A stretch of 64,000 nt of DNA from Megalonaias nervosa (GCA_016617855.1 JAECUM010009762.1:96931-160930), one strand, 5' to 3'. Shown: positions 1-8,847, counted from the first letter of the stretch. Program-made: numbers and translations. Notes: generated by a model not told the origin, from the letters alone.

Positions 1-1740
1 TGTTTTGACACAGGTAAAGACTGGGATGAAGGCATTCATTTACTTTTGTTTGCAGTTAGAGAGTCCGTTCAGGAATCTCTAGGGTTCAGTCCTTTTGAAC
101 TGGTATTTGGACATACTGTGCGTGGACCTTTAAAATTATTGAAAGAGAAACTTCTTTCAAATGAAGAAACAGAACTTAATCTTCTTGATTATGTCTCTAA
201 TTTCAAGTATAAATTGTCAAAGGCTTGTGAGGTCGCAAGAGCAAATTTGCACTTTACGCAATCAAAGATGAAGTTAACATATGATAAAAACGCAAGGGAT
301 AGGAGTTTTCAATCTGGTGATAGAGTCCTGGCTCTCTTGCCCATTCCACAAAATCCTCTTCAGGCAAAATATTATGGTCCATACACGGTTGAAAAGAAAA
401 TAAGTGATTTAAATTATATTATAAATACTCCTGATAGGCGAAAACCAAAACAACTGTGCCACATCAATATGTTAAAGGAGTATGTTGAAAGAAATAGCCA
501 GATAAATCATGCAATTAATTTAGTTGTACCTGTCCCACCAGCTGAGGATTTGAATGAAGGAATTCAGTTGGATTCTACTAATCTTGGAACAACAAGTCTT
601 CGGAATTCGGAAGTTATGGAAAATCTAGACCAGAAACTTTCTCATTTACAAAATCAAGAAAAAAGTGAACTTAAACAATTATTGTCTGAATATAAACACT
701 TGTTTCCAGACATACCTACAAGGACAAACAAAATTTTTCACGACGTTGAAATAGCAGATTCGAAACCCATGAAACAACACCCGTACAGAATGAATCCTTT
801 TAAACAGGAATACATGAAAAAAGAGATTCAGTATTTACTGGAAAATGATTTTATAGAGCCCAGTAAGAGTGATTGGAGTTCACCGTGCATTCTTGTTCCG
901 AAACCGGATAAAACTTTCCGAATGTGTACGGATTATAGGAAGGTGAACATTGTGACTAAAACAGACTCATTCCCATTGCCAAGAATCGACGATTGTATCG
1001 ACAAAATTGGAAATGCCAAATACGTCACTAAATTCGACCTTCTGAAGGGTTTTTGGCAAATTCCATTAACGGAAAGAGCAAAAGAAATTTCGGCATTTGT
1101 GACTCCAGATGGACTCTACCAGCATAAAGTAATGCCATTTGGGATGAAGGGTTCTCCAAGTACTTTTCAACGCCTTATGAATATGATTACTTCTGGTCTA
1201 GACAATTGTGATGCCTATATTGATGATGTCATCATCTACAACAACACATGGAAAGAACATCTAGCCACGATTCGGAAGTTCTTCGACAGACTCACGGATG
1301 CAAATTTGACTATTAATTTATCTAAAAGTGAGTTCTGCCGTGCGTGTTACTTTTCTAGGACATATTGTGGGACATGGTCAAATTAAACCTATAGATGCTA
1401 AGGTCAAGGCTATTTCTGAATTTCCTGTGCCTGTCAGTAAAAAACAGCTGATGCGATTTTTGGGAATGGCCGGGTACTATCGCAAATTTTGTTCTAATTT
1501 TTCTGATATTGTTGAACCTCTGACATACTTGTTGAGAAAGAAAAACAAGTTTCTTTGGACTGAAAAATGTCAAGAGGCTTTCGATAGATTAAAGGCCATA
1601 CTTGAAAGTGCACTAGTTTTAACAGCTCCAGATTTCAGTCAACCATTCAAACTATCTGTAGATGCAAGTGATGTTGGGGTTGGAGCAGTTTTGCTTCAAG
1701 ATGACAAAAATGGTGTAGAACACCCAGTGTGTTATTTCCC
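1..1740 (+). pseudogene. Ty3/gypsy-type pol fragment with integrase upstream of reverse transcriptase (Gmr1-like)
   Basis: The reading frame is already open at base 1. Bases 1-510 encode the end of an integrase (FSPFELVFGH segment, then a GPY-type C-terminal module with YYGPYTVEKK near 370-400). Bases 660-1320 encode a reverse transcriptase with SDWSSPCILVPKPDK, FDLLKGFWQIPL, MPFGMKGSPSTFQRLM and the catalytic YIDD at about 1216-1227. RNase H follows (FKLSVDASDVGVGAVLLQ, about 1647-1700). A small indel near 1340 moves the frame, and homology stops near 1735 inside RNase H, so the rest of the element is missing. Normal gypsy order is RT-RNase H-integrase; integrase first is known from the Gmr1 group. 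The protein would have copied element RNA and integrated the cDNA. The fragment is dead and directly abuts viral-type DNA. Identification as a gypsy pol is firm; the Gmr1 placement rests on gene order. Confidence 0.88.
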
Positions 1741-2091
1741 CAGTTCTTCTCTGCAAGATCTACAAAAGAAACCCTTGTGGGTGTGGTTTGGAGAACGTGT
1801 GCCTAAAACGCAAATTGTCTTTTTCTTCCAAATCTTTGTGGTGTATTGTGTCATCGGTGCTGCCATTGCCAATTTGAGTTTGCAACAAGGAGACAAACAA
1901 TTGTGGACCATTTTACTGAGCAGTTGAATTGGTTACCTTCTTCCCAATCCGTCTCTGAAATATCCCTCTAACGGAAACAACAACAACGGGAGTCTTGTGT
2001 CCAACGTTAGTTCCAACAGACACCCTAACCATCCTCTTTTAGGCACTCCTCTGACTTCCAGTGACTCCTCGGACACTAGCACTGTGGAATT
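1741..2091. other. Junction between the retroelement fragment and element A; no gene recognised
   Basis: RNase H homology ends near 1735 and the penton-like gene of element A begins at 2092. In between, all frames carry stops and I recognise no terminal repeat. The left end of element A, with the polymerase, integrase and ATPase expected for such elements, is therefore absent here. Either the gypsy element or a rearrangement removed it. Confidence 0.4.
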
Positions 2092-3003
2092 ATGAACAAT
2101 CAATTTTACTTAACGTTACCCAGTGACAGTTCCATGGAGGTGTTTCCCAATAACACTTTGTGCTGTTTCTCGGCCAGATTACCTCAAGCCATCCAATTGG
2201 ATCACGAAGCCCATTAGGAAGTGGCTTTAGTGGAAATGATTCACCCTACTCAAATCAAAAACATCATCGAAAATCAAAACACTTTTACGGTAGAAGTTCA
2301 TGACGAACAAGTGCAACAAGCCTTGGATGAACGTAGCAGTATAGCTGACTATATGAAATTACAAGACCCCAAAACTAAATGAACCACTTATCTGTTGAAA
2401 ATTCCTGCGGGTTATTATTTTAGTGGTCAACATTTGGTGAACACTATGGCTGACAGGTTCAATTTCATGTTTGGTAAAGTCTTGGAGAAAACCAGAAAAA
2501 GTGTCACGATCGATTACCACAAAATATCTCATCGCCTACCCATCAAATTTTCTGAGGACAAAGTATTGGCCATTACATTTTGTCCTGAATTGTATGACAT
2601 TTTGGGTGGAGACACTAAGTTCATCAAGATTGCAAACGAAATACCAGCCGTGACCAGTAACACAGATTTTGGGAGATATTTTAGATTCCCTGTAGAAATG
2701 AACCAAGGACTGAATTTGATATTTGTATACTCCGATGTGGCGGAGTACAACGTAGTGGGGCACACCTCCGTACCGTTACTGCGTGTCATTCCTTTCAAAG
2801 TGCACTCTGCCACGGCTGCTGACGAGGAAGGTGGAAACACCTATCACGTTCACCGCGAATTTGTACATCCTCACTATTTGCCAGTCAGTAAGTCGTATTT
2901 CGAAACTGTCAACATTACTATAAAAGGAGATCTGGGACAAAATATTTCATTCACCAAAGGGAAAGTCACAGTGAAACTCCATTTTCGAAAACGATTACTC
3001 TAA
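2092..3003 (+). pseudogene. Penton-like minor capsid protein of element A, two nonsense codons
   Basis: About 303 codons starting at the ATG at 2092 with FYLTLPSDSSMEVFPNNT, the typical start of a protein family that sits just upstream of the major capsid gene in Maverick/adintovirus-like elements of cnidarians and molluscs. The C-terminal half keeps the pattern FVYSDVAEYNVVG...VPLLRVIP and ends with a beta-rich segment (GKVTVKLHFRKRLL), as expected for a jelly-roll fold. Stops interrupt it at 2215 (TAG) and 2380 (TGA). Elements B and C have a relative at 19016 and 56393. By position and fold it probably forms the vertex (penton) of the particle; this role is inferred, not shown by a catalytic motif. 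Confidence 0.68.
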
Positions 3004-3017
3004 CTTTTTGTCAGTCA

Positions 3018-3456
3018 TGCATCCTGTGTACCAAAGAGTTTGCAACAGCGAGGACATGGTTTAGGTGATATGCTCAAACCAGCCTTTCGTACAGTGGTTC
3101 CCGTTTTGAAACCGATGGTGACACGGGGATTACACGCCTTAAAAGATTCCGCGTTGACGCAAGGTAAAGAATTTCTCCAAAATGTCATCATTGACTAACA
3201 AAACCCCAAAGAAGCTTTCCTGAGAGCAGGCAAAAATGTCTTGCTTCAAACGGGCAAACCCCTTTTGGGTCGGCGAGAAACTCTTATAAATGCCCTGGGC
3301 AATGTCGAGTCAGGCATTCCTGTTTCCCTGACGCCACAGCAAGGACAAAGCAGAAAAAGACTACGAAAACACCCTCTGAGAGGACTTCACACCCCTAAAG
3401 CTAGAAAGACTAAGAAAAGAAAAACTGTCCGAGAGTTAGACGTTTTTGATTATTAA
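3018..3456 (+). pseudogene. Small basic virion protein (pVI/pX-like) of element A, broken
   Basis: Begins near the ATG at 3018. A small indel near 3043 and a TAA at 3196 break it. It contains a Gly-rich amphipathic start (GHGLGDMLKPAFRTVVPVL), a helical middle and a Lys/Arg-rich tail (RKRLRKHPLRGLHTPKARK) ending in LDVFDY. The same layout, a GDGLGD amphipathic segment followed by helices and an Arg-rich tail, is seen in the gene just before the capsid gene in elements B and C (14520 and 51888). Adenovirus pVI, pVII and pX are comparable small basic or amphipathic core proteins, and a similar role (membrane-active or DNA-condensing) is likely. Sequence identity to them cannot be claimed. Confidence 0.55.
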
Positions 3457-3469
3457 AAAAAGAAAAATT

Positions 3470-4691
3470 ATGCACCGAGAGTCTTGTGCTTGTTTCAAGT
3501 CGGAACTGGATCTGTTTGCCATTCCACCCACCATGATGACGATGCAAGAATCCCAATGGGTCGAATTTCATCCCGTCTCCTCTTTGACGGATTCAGCTCC
3601 CATCGAGTTTGAAATCAAAGGACAACCCGAAGATTATCTCGATCTGAATAGCAGTTACTTGTACCTAAAACTGAACGTGATTAAAACCGACAACACCAAT
3701 CCGGCAGCCGATGCCAGAGTAGCTCCCGTCAACAATTTCATGCATTCCTTGTTCAGCGAAGTGGATTTGTACTTGAATAACAAACTGGTCAGCAGTAGCA
3801 TGGATACTTACCCTTACCGAGCGTACCTAGAAAATCTCTTGACGTACGGAAAAGAGGCCAAAAACACTCATCTGGATGCTTGCGTGGTATGGAAACCTGA
3901 CACCGCAGGTGAAGACACGTTTAACGACACAGCCCTGACAGCCGATGACAATTCTCACAATGTGGGTTTTAACAACCGTCGAAGGAAAGTCCTGCAAGGT
4001 CGTAGTTTAGAACTGATGGATCATTTGGATTTGGACATGTGGTTGCAAGACAAGTATTTGCAGAACGGAGTGGATATTCGCCTGAGACTCAATCGCAGCA
4101 GTGTCGCTTTCCATTTGATGGCTCATGCCAACGAGTACAAAACCATCATCCAAGAAGCCAAACTTTACGTGCGTCGTGTAGAAGTGTTACCTAAAGCGGG
4201 AAACGACATCAGTCAAACATTGAGTAGATCGACCGCCAAGTATCCGATACGCCGTGTAGAAGTGAAAACATTCACCATTGCTTCTGGATTCCGATCCAAG
4301 ATCGAAGATCATCTGTTCCAAGGACAGTTACCCAAACGTTTAATCGTTGGCATCGTCAGTAATGCAGCCCTCAACGGAGCCCACGATCAAAATCCTTTCC
4401 AGTTTAAGCACTACAGAGTGTCCAAGATCGAAGTCAGTCGCGATGGCAAGACTTTGTGTACCAGACCCTTCGAACCTAACTTTGCCCAGAAGAATTACTT
4501 TGTGGGCCTTTGATATCACTCCAGACCAAGGCATCAGCGAGGGACATTTCCACCCTATAAAATCCGGTCAACTGCGTGTGGAACTTCAGTTTGCAGAAGC
4601 TCTCACTTAGACAGTCAACGTCATCCTGTATGCTGAATTTAATAATACCATAGAAATCAACAGTTTGAGAGAAGTCATTCTAGACTATTAG
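3470..4691 (+). pseudogene. Major capsid protein (double jelly-roll type, family annotated as F54H12.2-like) of element A
   Basis: Starts at the ATG at 3470; the upstream in-frame codons lack an ATG. It has the family hallmark near the N-terminus (SQWVEFHPVSSLTDSAPIEF), then YLDLNSSYLYLKLNV and the VNNFMHSLFSEVDLYLNNK segment, and ends with YAEFNN...REVILDY. I recognise this as the protein commonly annotated in animal genomes as uncharacterized F54H12.2-like, which sits in virus-like elements next to adenain-type proteases; it fits a double jelly-roll hexon-like capsid protein. The frame breaks near 4505, where a few codons of the usual sequence also seem missing, and a TAG lies at 4608. About 406 codons in total. 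It follows the small basic protein by 13 bases, in a compact rightward cluster. Confidence 0.78.
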
Positions 4692-4696
4692 AAACT

Positions 4697-5203
4697 ATGG
4701 AAGAATCCTATCCCTCACTGAACAGTGGAGAATCTTTGGACATGGAATGGGAGGATAGCGTGAAAGCAGAACCCCAAGACGAAGCCAAAGAGGCCGAGGT
4801 AGTAGTCAAGTCCAGATGGCCAGAACAAGAACAACATTTAGTGTCCTGTTTTGCTAAACACCTAGCGAATACAATTACGGAATTGTCCAAGAAATATTGT
4901 TATGGATGTCAAAACGATCATCCCAGTCAAATTCAACACGATAAATGTATGATGATGGGTCAAGAAAAAAAATTGGTCGAGTATCTGGACGAAGCTTGGA
5001 GTCTCATCTCAGAAGAAGCAGTGTTGCATGAGTGGTATAAAGGCTTGCGTGATCTTTCCTGCCCTCCATTGACTACTCTAGAGATCTATCGCATCGAATC
5101 TCTCTTAGCCCACAGTGCGGAGACAAGGCGAAGAAACGGCTACTTGACAGATCGTTTCAAACAAAAAGTCAGAACTAAATTGATGACTTATCATTACCTG
5201 TGA
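4697..5203 (+). CDS. Conserved virus-element protein with a Cys/His motif, function unknown
   Basis: 168 aa, open from the ATG at 4697, only 5 bases after the capsid gene. The N-terminal 40 residues are acidic. The middle holds CYGC-x2-DHPSQ-x2-H-x2-C (about residues 68-84), a putative zinc-binding or structural motif that I recognise from proteins at the same position in related animal elements. The C-terminal half is helical and charged. I do not know its function; its place between capsid and protease suggests a virion or assembly protein. It is one of the few undamaged large genes in element A. Confidence 0.6.
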   Translation: MEESYPSLNSGESLDMEWEDSVKAEPQDEAKEAEVVVKSRWPEQEQHLVSCFAKHLANTITELSKKYCYGCQNDHPSQIQHDKCMMMGQEKKLVEYLDEAWSLISEEAVLHEWYKGLRDLSCPPLTTLEIYRIESLLAHSAETRRRNGYLTDRFKQKVRTKLMTYHYL

Positions 5204-5229
5204 AAAAAAAAAAAACAACACAACAAAAA

Positions 5230-5768
5230 ATGGTTACCTGGAAACTTTATTACCTTTTGAATAATAGTTCGTATACTGCTTCTTGGAAGATGACCTACCT
5301 CATTGCAAACCTCAAGACCATCAAGCTTATGTCATCAACACGGACGAAAGTCATCTTCCAGGAACTCACTGGGTTGCCGTCTACTTCCCTCAGGAGAACT
5401 GTGTGGAATATTTTGATTCGTATGGATTACACCCGTTGGAAGACGATATCATTGACTTTATGAGAAGAAATGCCCAGACGACACGATACAATAATTTGAA
5501 ATTACAAGGCACAGATTCCATGGTGTGTGGACAATATTGTGTGTATTTTCTTCATCAACGCAGTCTTGGATATCCTTTAGAACATTAAGTGACTTATTTT
5601 GATCGTCACTCTTCTAGAAACGATGAGAAAGTAGATCGATGGTTTTGTGACCATTATAGTTATCTTTTGTCTTTAGCTAGGAAACGTAGTGTACACCAAT
5701 GGCCTCATGATTTCCATCAATGGAAATCTCACATGATTTCACAACGTTGTCAACCTTGTCAAAAATAA
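5230..5768 (+). pseudogene. Adenain-like cysteine protease of element A, broken
   Basis: The peptidase C5 triad is visible: LPGTHWVAVYFP with the catalytic His near 5365, EYFDSYG with the acidic partner, and MVCGQYCVYFL with the catalytic Cys near 5530. The N-terminal part, from the ATG at 5230, is one frame off the core, so an indel lies near 5280; the core frame itself has stops at 5262 and 5265. A TAA at 5586 splits off a C-terminal tail that stays open in the same frame to 5768 (YFDRHSSRNDEKVDRWFCDHY). Adenain processes capsid and core proteins during virion maturation, so the gene fits the capsid cluster upstream. The family assignment is firm. Confidence 0.82.
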
Positions 5769-5814
5769 TTTGTTTGATGTTACTTGTTACGTGTGACTTG
5801 TTACTTGTTAGTTG

Positions 5815-5820
5815 AATAAA
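5815..5820 (+). terminator. Polyadenylation signal AATAAA after the protease
   Basis: A canonical AATAAA follows the protease by about 45 bases and is itself followed by a T/G-rich stretch (tgttgtgttttg), the usual downstream element. It contrasts with the next three genes, which have histone-type 3' ends instead. Confidence 0.55.
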
Positions 5821-5954
5821 AAATGTTGTGTTTTGAAAAAAAATGTGTCTGTCGTTTGTTTTCAAAAAACACTGTGAATATATGCTCTTTGACTTTCTCT
5901 CTATCCCTCACCATGACATGAGCTATCATAGCGTTCCGACACTAAAACCGAGTA

Positions 5955-5994
5955 GGGATGTTTTCTATCGCGTCCGCGTTTGAACCATATAAAG
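5955..5994 (+). promoter_or_regulatory. Promoter module, copy 1 of 3
   Basis: A 40-bp module: GGGATGTTTTC, then CGTCCGCG, then ATATAAAG at its end. The same three blocks at identical spacing recur at 6711 and 7791, each upstream of a small gene. The TATA box lies about 52 bases before the likely start codon. The upstream block may bind one factor that co-regulates all three genes; that factor is unknown. Confidence 0.75.
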
Positions 5995-6045
5995 CGGGTT
6001 GGTCTCCAGTCTGGTCATCCATGGTTGACTCGTCTACCTATGAAC

Positions 6046-6414
6046 ATGCCTTCCAGACTAGCCCAGCTGAACGAAGCTTACGTCAGTTTACATCGTGTCA
6101 GGCTAACCCTGATACCGAAGCCTGAAGAGATAGAGAATATCAGGATATTATCCATAGCCCAAGACCAAATAGAAGAGGTCTTTAGAGAGGAAATTAAGAA
6201 AGAACAAGAAGAATGGACTGAGAAGTACAGACTTCAGAAGAAGCAGAGAGAAGAACAACAGCAGCAACAACAGCAGCAGCAGCAGCAAGAACCAGACAGA
6301 GGTTTTGTGGACTGCCGTGTGGACACCAAAGAATTCTCTTTCTCTTTCCGCAGAAGCAGACCGTATCGTATAGGAAAGTCTGCCGCCAGACGGGGACGCA
6401 ATCTTAGACAGTAA
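6046..6414 (+). CDS. Small charged protein with polyQ tract, first of three co-regulated genes in element A
   Basis: Start chosen at the ATG at 6046 (MPSRLAQLNEAYVSL) because it lines up with the start of the next gene (MSSRLQKLLELQMHL); another in-frame ATG is two codons upstream at 6040. About 122 aa. Residues 1-70 are helical and charged, then a run of Gln (CAG/CAA repeats near 6254-6289), then an Arg-rich C-terminus (RRSRPYRIGKSAARRGR). An out-of-frame ATG at 6021 in the leader could act as a short upstream ORF. It looks like a paralogue of the gene at 6799. The basic tail could bind nucleic acid. I do not recognise the family. Confidence 0.62.
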   Translation: MPSRLAQLNEAYVSLHRVRLTLIPKPEEIENIRILSIAQDQIEEVFREEIKKEQEEWTEKYRLQKKQREEQQQQQQQQQQQEPDRGFVDCRVDTKEFSFSFRRSRPYRIGKSAARRGRNLRQ

Positions 6415-6452
6415 AAAAGATTGCCATCACTCCTGTTAACAAAAAAAACCCC

Positions 6453-6490
6453 AGCCCTTTTCAGGGCTACCCAACACTCTCGAAAAGAGA
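6453..6490 (+). terminator. Histone-type mRNA 3' stem-loop and downstream element, copy 1
   Basis: AGCCCT-TTTC-AGGGCT forms a 6-bp stem with a 4-base loop, followed by ACCCAA. This matches the metazoan replication-dependent histone 3' stem-loop except that the outermost pair is A-U. Starting 9 bases after the stem is CTCTCGAAAAGAGA, a purine-rich block like the histone downstream element that pairs with U7 snRNA. No AATAAA lies between the stop codon and the hairpin. Confidence 0.72.
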
Positions 6491-6710
6491 TTCTAATTCA
6501 ATTTGCCAAAGCTTTTAAAATTTTAAAAACTAAATAGAAGTGTGTCTATAAGCACTTCGTTTCTTTTTTGTCAGTAACAAAATCCACCCTTTGTTTTCTC
6601 TGTCTTGTCCAATCGTGCCTGTCTGTGTTTGTAAGTAAAAAGTAAAAAAGTCGACGTGAGTGCTTCTTTTAGGTCCGCACGTTTGATGTGATGGTAAATT
6701 TGGGTGCTAG

Positions 6711-6750
6711 GGGATGTTTACCTTCACGTCCGTGCTTCAAGTATATAAAG
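6711..6750 (+). promoter_or_regulatory. Promoter module, copy 2 of 3
   Basis: GGGATGTTTAC, TTCACGTCCGTGC and ATATAAAG within exactly 40 bp, the same spacing as the copies at 5955 and 7791. The leader after it (cagtct, then gttgactcgtc) also resembles the leader of the first gene, suggesting tandem duplication of the whole expression unit. Confidence 0.78.
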
Positions 6751-6798
6751 TGGCACAATTGTCAGTCTAGCTACCATCGTTGACTCGTCAACTTAAAA

Positions 6799-7272
6799 AT
6801 GAGTAGCAGACTACAAAAACTGTTGGAACTCCAAATGCACCTAGAGTATGTCAGGCGTCTTTTAGACGAACTGACTAGGGAGGCCATAGAGGAGAAAGAC
6901 AGGATCGAAGAGGAGGAGAAGAAAAAGAAAGAAAAGGAGAAGGAAAAGATCCTGCCTCACCTCTTCATGAGACCTCAGTGTGAGGTGAAGCCAGAAATGA
7001 GGACACCTCCACAGACAGTACGACCACCTCAACTACAGCCACAACCAGTACAACGTGCAGAGGAGACAAGGAGGCCAGCTCATCATCATCATCCCCGGGT
7101 CTGGCACAGAGGACAGAGGGAACAACAAGTCTTCACTATTCCACAAACAGAGGAGTGGGATAGTGAAGCCACTCAAGCCCCGTCTGCTCTCCCAACCACT
7201 CGTGTCAATTGGGAGAATGACTGGAGCAGACGTTGCGTGTGTGGTGCCAGGCCAGGAAGGTGTCACCATTAG
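6799..7272 (+). CDS. Small charged protein, second of three co-regulated genes in element A
   Basis: 157 aa from the ATG at 6799, 49 bases after the TATA box. The N-terminal 60 residues are helical and very charged (a Glu/Lys block around residues 33-52), similar in layout to the preceding gene. The middle is Pro/Gln-rich, followed by a His run, and it ends with a Trp/Cys-containing segment (WSRRCVCGARPGRCHH). No family recognised. Its unit has both the shared promoter and the histone-type 3' hairpin. Confidence 0.6.
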   Translation: MSSRLQKLLELQMHLEYVRRLLDELTREAIEEKDRIEEEEKKKKEKEKEKILPHLFMRPQCEVKPEMRTPPQTVRPPQLQPQPVQRAEETRRPAHHHHPRVWHRGQREQQVFTIPQTEEWDSEATQAPSALPTTRVNWENDWSRRCVCGARPGRCHH

Positions 7273-7303
7273 CTAGGTGCATTTGAAGTTCTAAAAAAAA
7301 CCC

Positions 7304-7343
7304 AGCCCTTCTCAGGGCTAGCCAGATCTCTAGAAAAGAGAGA
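7304..7343 (+). terminator. Histone-type mRNA 3' stem-loop and downstream element, copy 2
   Basis: AGCCCT-TCTC-AGGGCT, again a 6-bp stem and 4-base loop; the loop fits the histone UYUN pattern. About 8 bases downstream is TCTCTAGAAAAGAGAGA, a purine-rich element that can itself form a small hairpin. The hairpin lies 32 bases after the stop codon, within the usual histone range. Confidence 0.7.
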
Positions 7344-7408
7344 CTATTCAATTTGCCAATTCGTGTGAATGTAGAGTAGTGTGACTATAAGCACTCACTC
7401 CTTTACTG

Positions 7409-7410
<2 letters not shown>

Positions 7411-7466
<56 letters not shown>
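7411..7466. repeat. (GT)n microsatellite
   Basis: About 28 uninterrupted GT units between the second and third small genes of element A. Confidence 0.97.
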
Positions 7467-7469
<3 letters not shown>

Positions 7470-7470
7470 T

Positions 7471-7772
7471 GTTTCATGCGCATTCGTTGGTGTGGATAGT
7501 AAATAGGTGTGTATGTTTTATGCTTGCTCGTTCGTTGGTGTGAATAGCATATTTGTGTGTTTTATGCTTGCTCGTTCGTTAGTGAGGATAGTATATTTGT
7601 GTGTTTTATGCTTGCTCGTTCGTTAGTGAGGATAGTATATTTGTGTTTTATGCTTGCTCGTTCGTTAGTGAGGATAGTATATTTGTGTATTTTATGCTTG
7701 CTCGTTCGTTGGTGAGGATAGTATATTTGTGTGTTTTATGCTTTCTAGCTCGTTAGTGAGGACAGTATATAT
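7471..7772. repeat. Minisatellite of about 44-49 bp units
   Basis: Roughly six units built on tgcttgctcgttcgtt, then agtgaggatagtatat, then ttgtgtgttttat. Units at the ends are diverged, and the middle ones nearly identical. It fills the space before the third promoter module and probably expanded by replication slippage after the GT run. Confidence 0.9.
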
Positions 7773-7790
7773 TATGTGAAGTGAGTGTAA

Positions 7791-7830
7791 GGGATGTTTT
7801 CGTTCACGTCCGTGCTCCACGGATATAAAG
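7791..7830 (+). promoter_or_regulatory. Promoter module, copy 3 of 3
   Basis: GGGATGTTTTC, TTCACGTCCGTGC and ATATAAAG in exactly 40 bp. The middle block is identical to that of copy 2. The start codon of the third gene follows the TATA box by 33 bases. Confidence 0.78.
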
Positions 7831-7863
7831 CAGAGCGCGCGTCATTCTACACAGAACATAAAA

Positions 7864-8448
7864 ATGACTGGCAACATGGACTTATTCAACAAATTGAAAG
7901 ACAGTTGGTACTGGATGATGGATGGAGCCTACGTGCTGGACAGGCTTGAAAAGGAATGGAGGTTCCCAGGTAGCCTAGACTTGGTGAACAGTCTGAAGGC
8001 AGCTAATTATGAATTACAATGGATGACAGAAGAGGAAGTGGAGAAGTTGAGAGGCTTCCTCCATCCTAAATATGTAAGAGTGGGAACCTTGAAGCAGGTT
8101 CTTGATATTGTTATCAAAGTGAGATGTTTTTTGGAAGACATATTCCATTTAACTGAGTGGCCTTTTGTCAATAAAGGCTTAGACAATTTAAAGAAAGGCG
8201 AAGACATTATGATAAAGGTAATGAAAGAAGAAGTGAAAAAGATTAAAGAGACCTGGACAAAAGAAAGAAAGGACAAAGAAAACATCAAAAGAAAAGAAGA
8301 GTTTGAGAAACTAAACAGGAACTGGATGAAGGTACAGGAAAAGTTTAGAGCTCTGGGACATCCTGACTGGATTCCCGACAAAGAAAAGAAGAAGAAGAAA
8401 GGAATTATTGAAAAAGTGAGAACGTGGTGGAAGAAGTGGAGACAATAA
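7864..8448 (+). CDS. Lys-rich helical protein, third of three co-regulated genes in element A
   Basis: 194 aa from the ATG at 7864. The first 100 residues are mixed, with several Trp (WYWMMDG, EWRFPG). The second half is strongly helical and Lys/Glu-rich (residues 115-165), suggesting a coiled coil, and the tail is basic (KEKKKKKGIIEKVRTWWKKWRQ region). Not similar by eye to the two preceding genes, although promoter and 3' hairpin are shared. Undamaged. Function unknown; a nucleic-acid-binding or core role would fit the charge but is a guess. Confidence 0.65.
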   Translation: MTGNMDLFNKLKDSWYWMMDGAYVLDRLEKEWRFPGSLDLVNSLKAANYELQWMTEEEVEKLRGFLHPKYVRVGTLKQVLDIVIKVRCFLEDIFHLTEWPFVNKGLDNLKKGEDIMIKVMKEEVKKIKETWTKERKDKENIKRKEEFEKLNRNWMKVQEKFRALGHPDWIPDKEKKKKKGIIEKVRTWWKKWRQ

Positions 8449-8465
8449 AAGAAGAAGACGACAAA

Positions 8466-8505
8466 GGCCCTTTTCAGGGCCACTTCATATGCCTCGAAAA
8501 GATTT
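8466..8505 (+). terminator. Histone-type mRNA 3' stem-loop and downstream element, copy 3
   Basis: ACAAA then GGCCCT-TTTC-AGGGCC then ACTTCA: a textbook replication-dependent histone 3' hairpin including the upstream CAAA. CTCGAAAAGATTT, 11 bases downstream, fits the U7-binding purine-rich element. It is the best match of the three and lies 17 bases after the stop codon. Confidence 0.8.
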
Positions 8506-8544
8506 ATTCTTTCTTGCCTAAAAAAAATTTAAAACCCTACTCTA

Positions 8545-8847
8545 CTATTCACTGACACGAACGCGACTGATTCGTGTTTGTCTATAGCAATGACACAGGT
8601 GGCATGACATCACAGTACTACCTTGCCACATTGTTGCCAATGACCAGTACCGTGACGTCACCCTACCTGTTCCATTCCTCTTGGCGCTATACAGGCCCAG
8701 CATGTGCTAGTCGCTAATACAAAATTCCCATTGGAGCCATAGTGCCCCAGGCTGATTTTTTGGGCCTATAAATCGGAAGGCCATAGTGCCCCAGGCTGAT
8801 TTTCCTTCTTTGGCATGATGAGGGCTATGGTGCCCCACTACACTACT
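8545..8847. repeat. Right terminal repeat of element A
   Basis: Ends in CCCCACTACACTACT at 8847. Read on the minus strand it is collinear with the first ~270 bp of the mini-element at 29891, including AGGAATGGAACAGGTAGG, the CRE palindrome TGACGTCA (about 8650) and the AACGCG-GATT block. Two copies of ggccatagtgccccaggctg lie near the end. The matching left terminal repeat is not in the window, consistent with loss of the left part of element A. Confidence 0.7.

Noticed and set aside
7033..7276. ORFs in other frames of the second small gene of element A
   Set aside because: They overlap the 157-aa gene that has the proper promoter distance and 3' hairpin, and have no features of their own.
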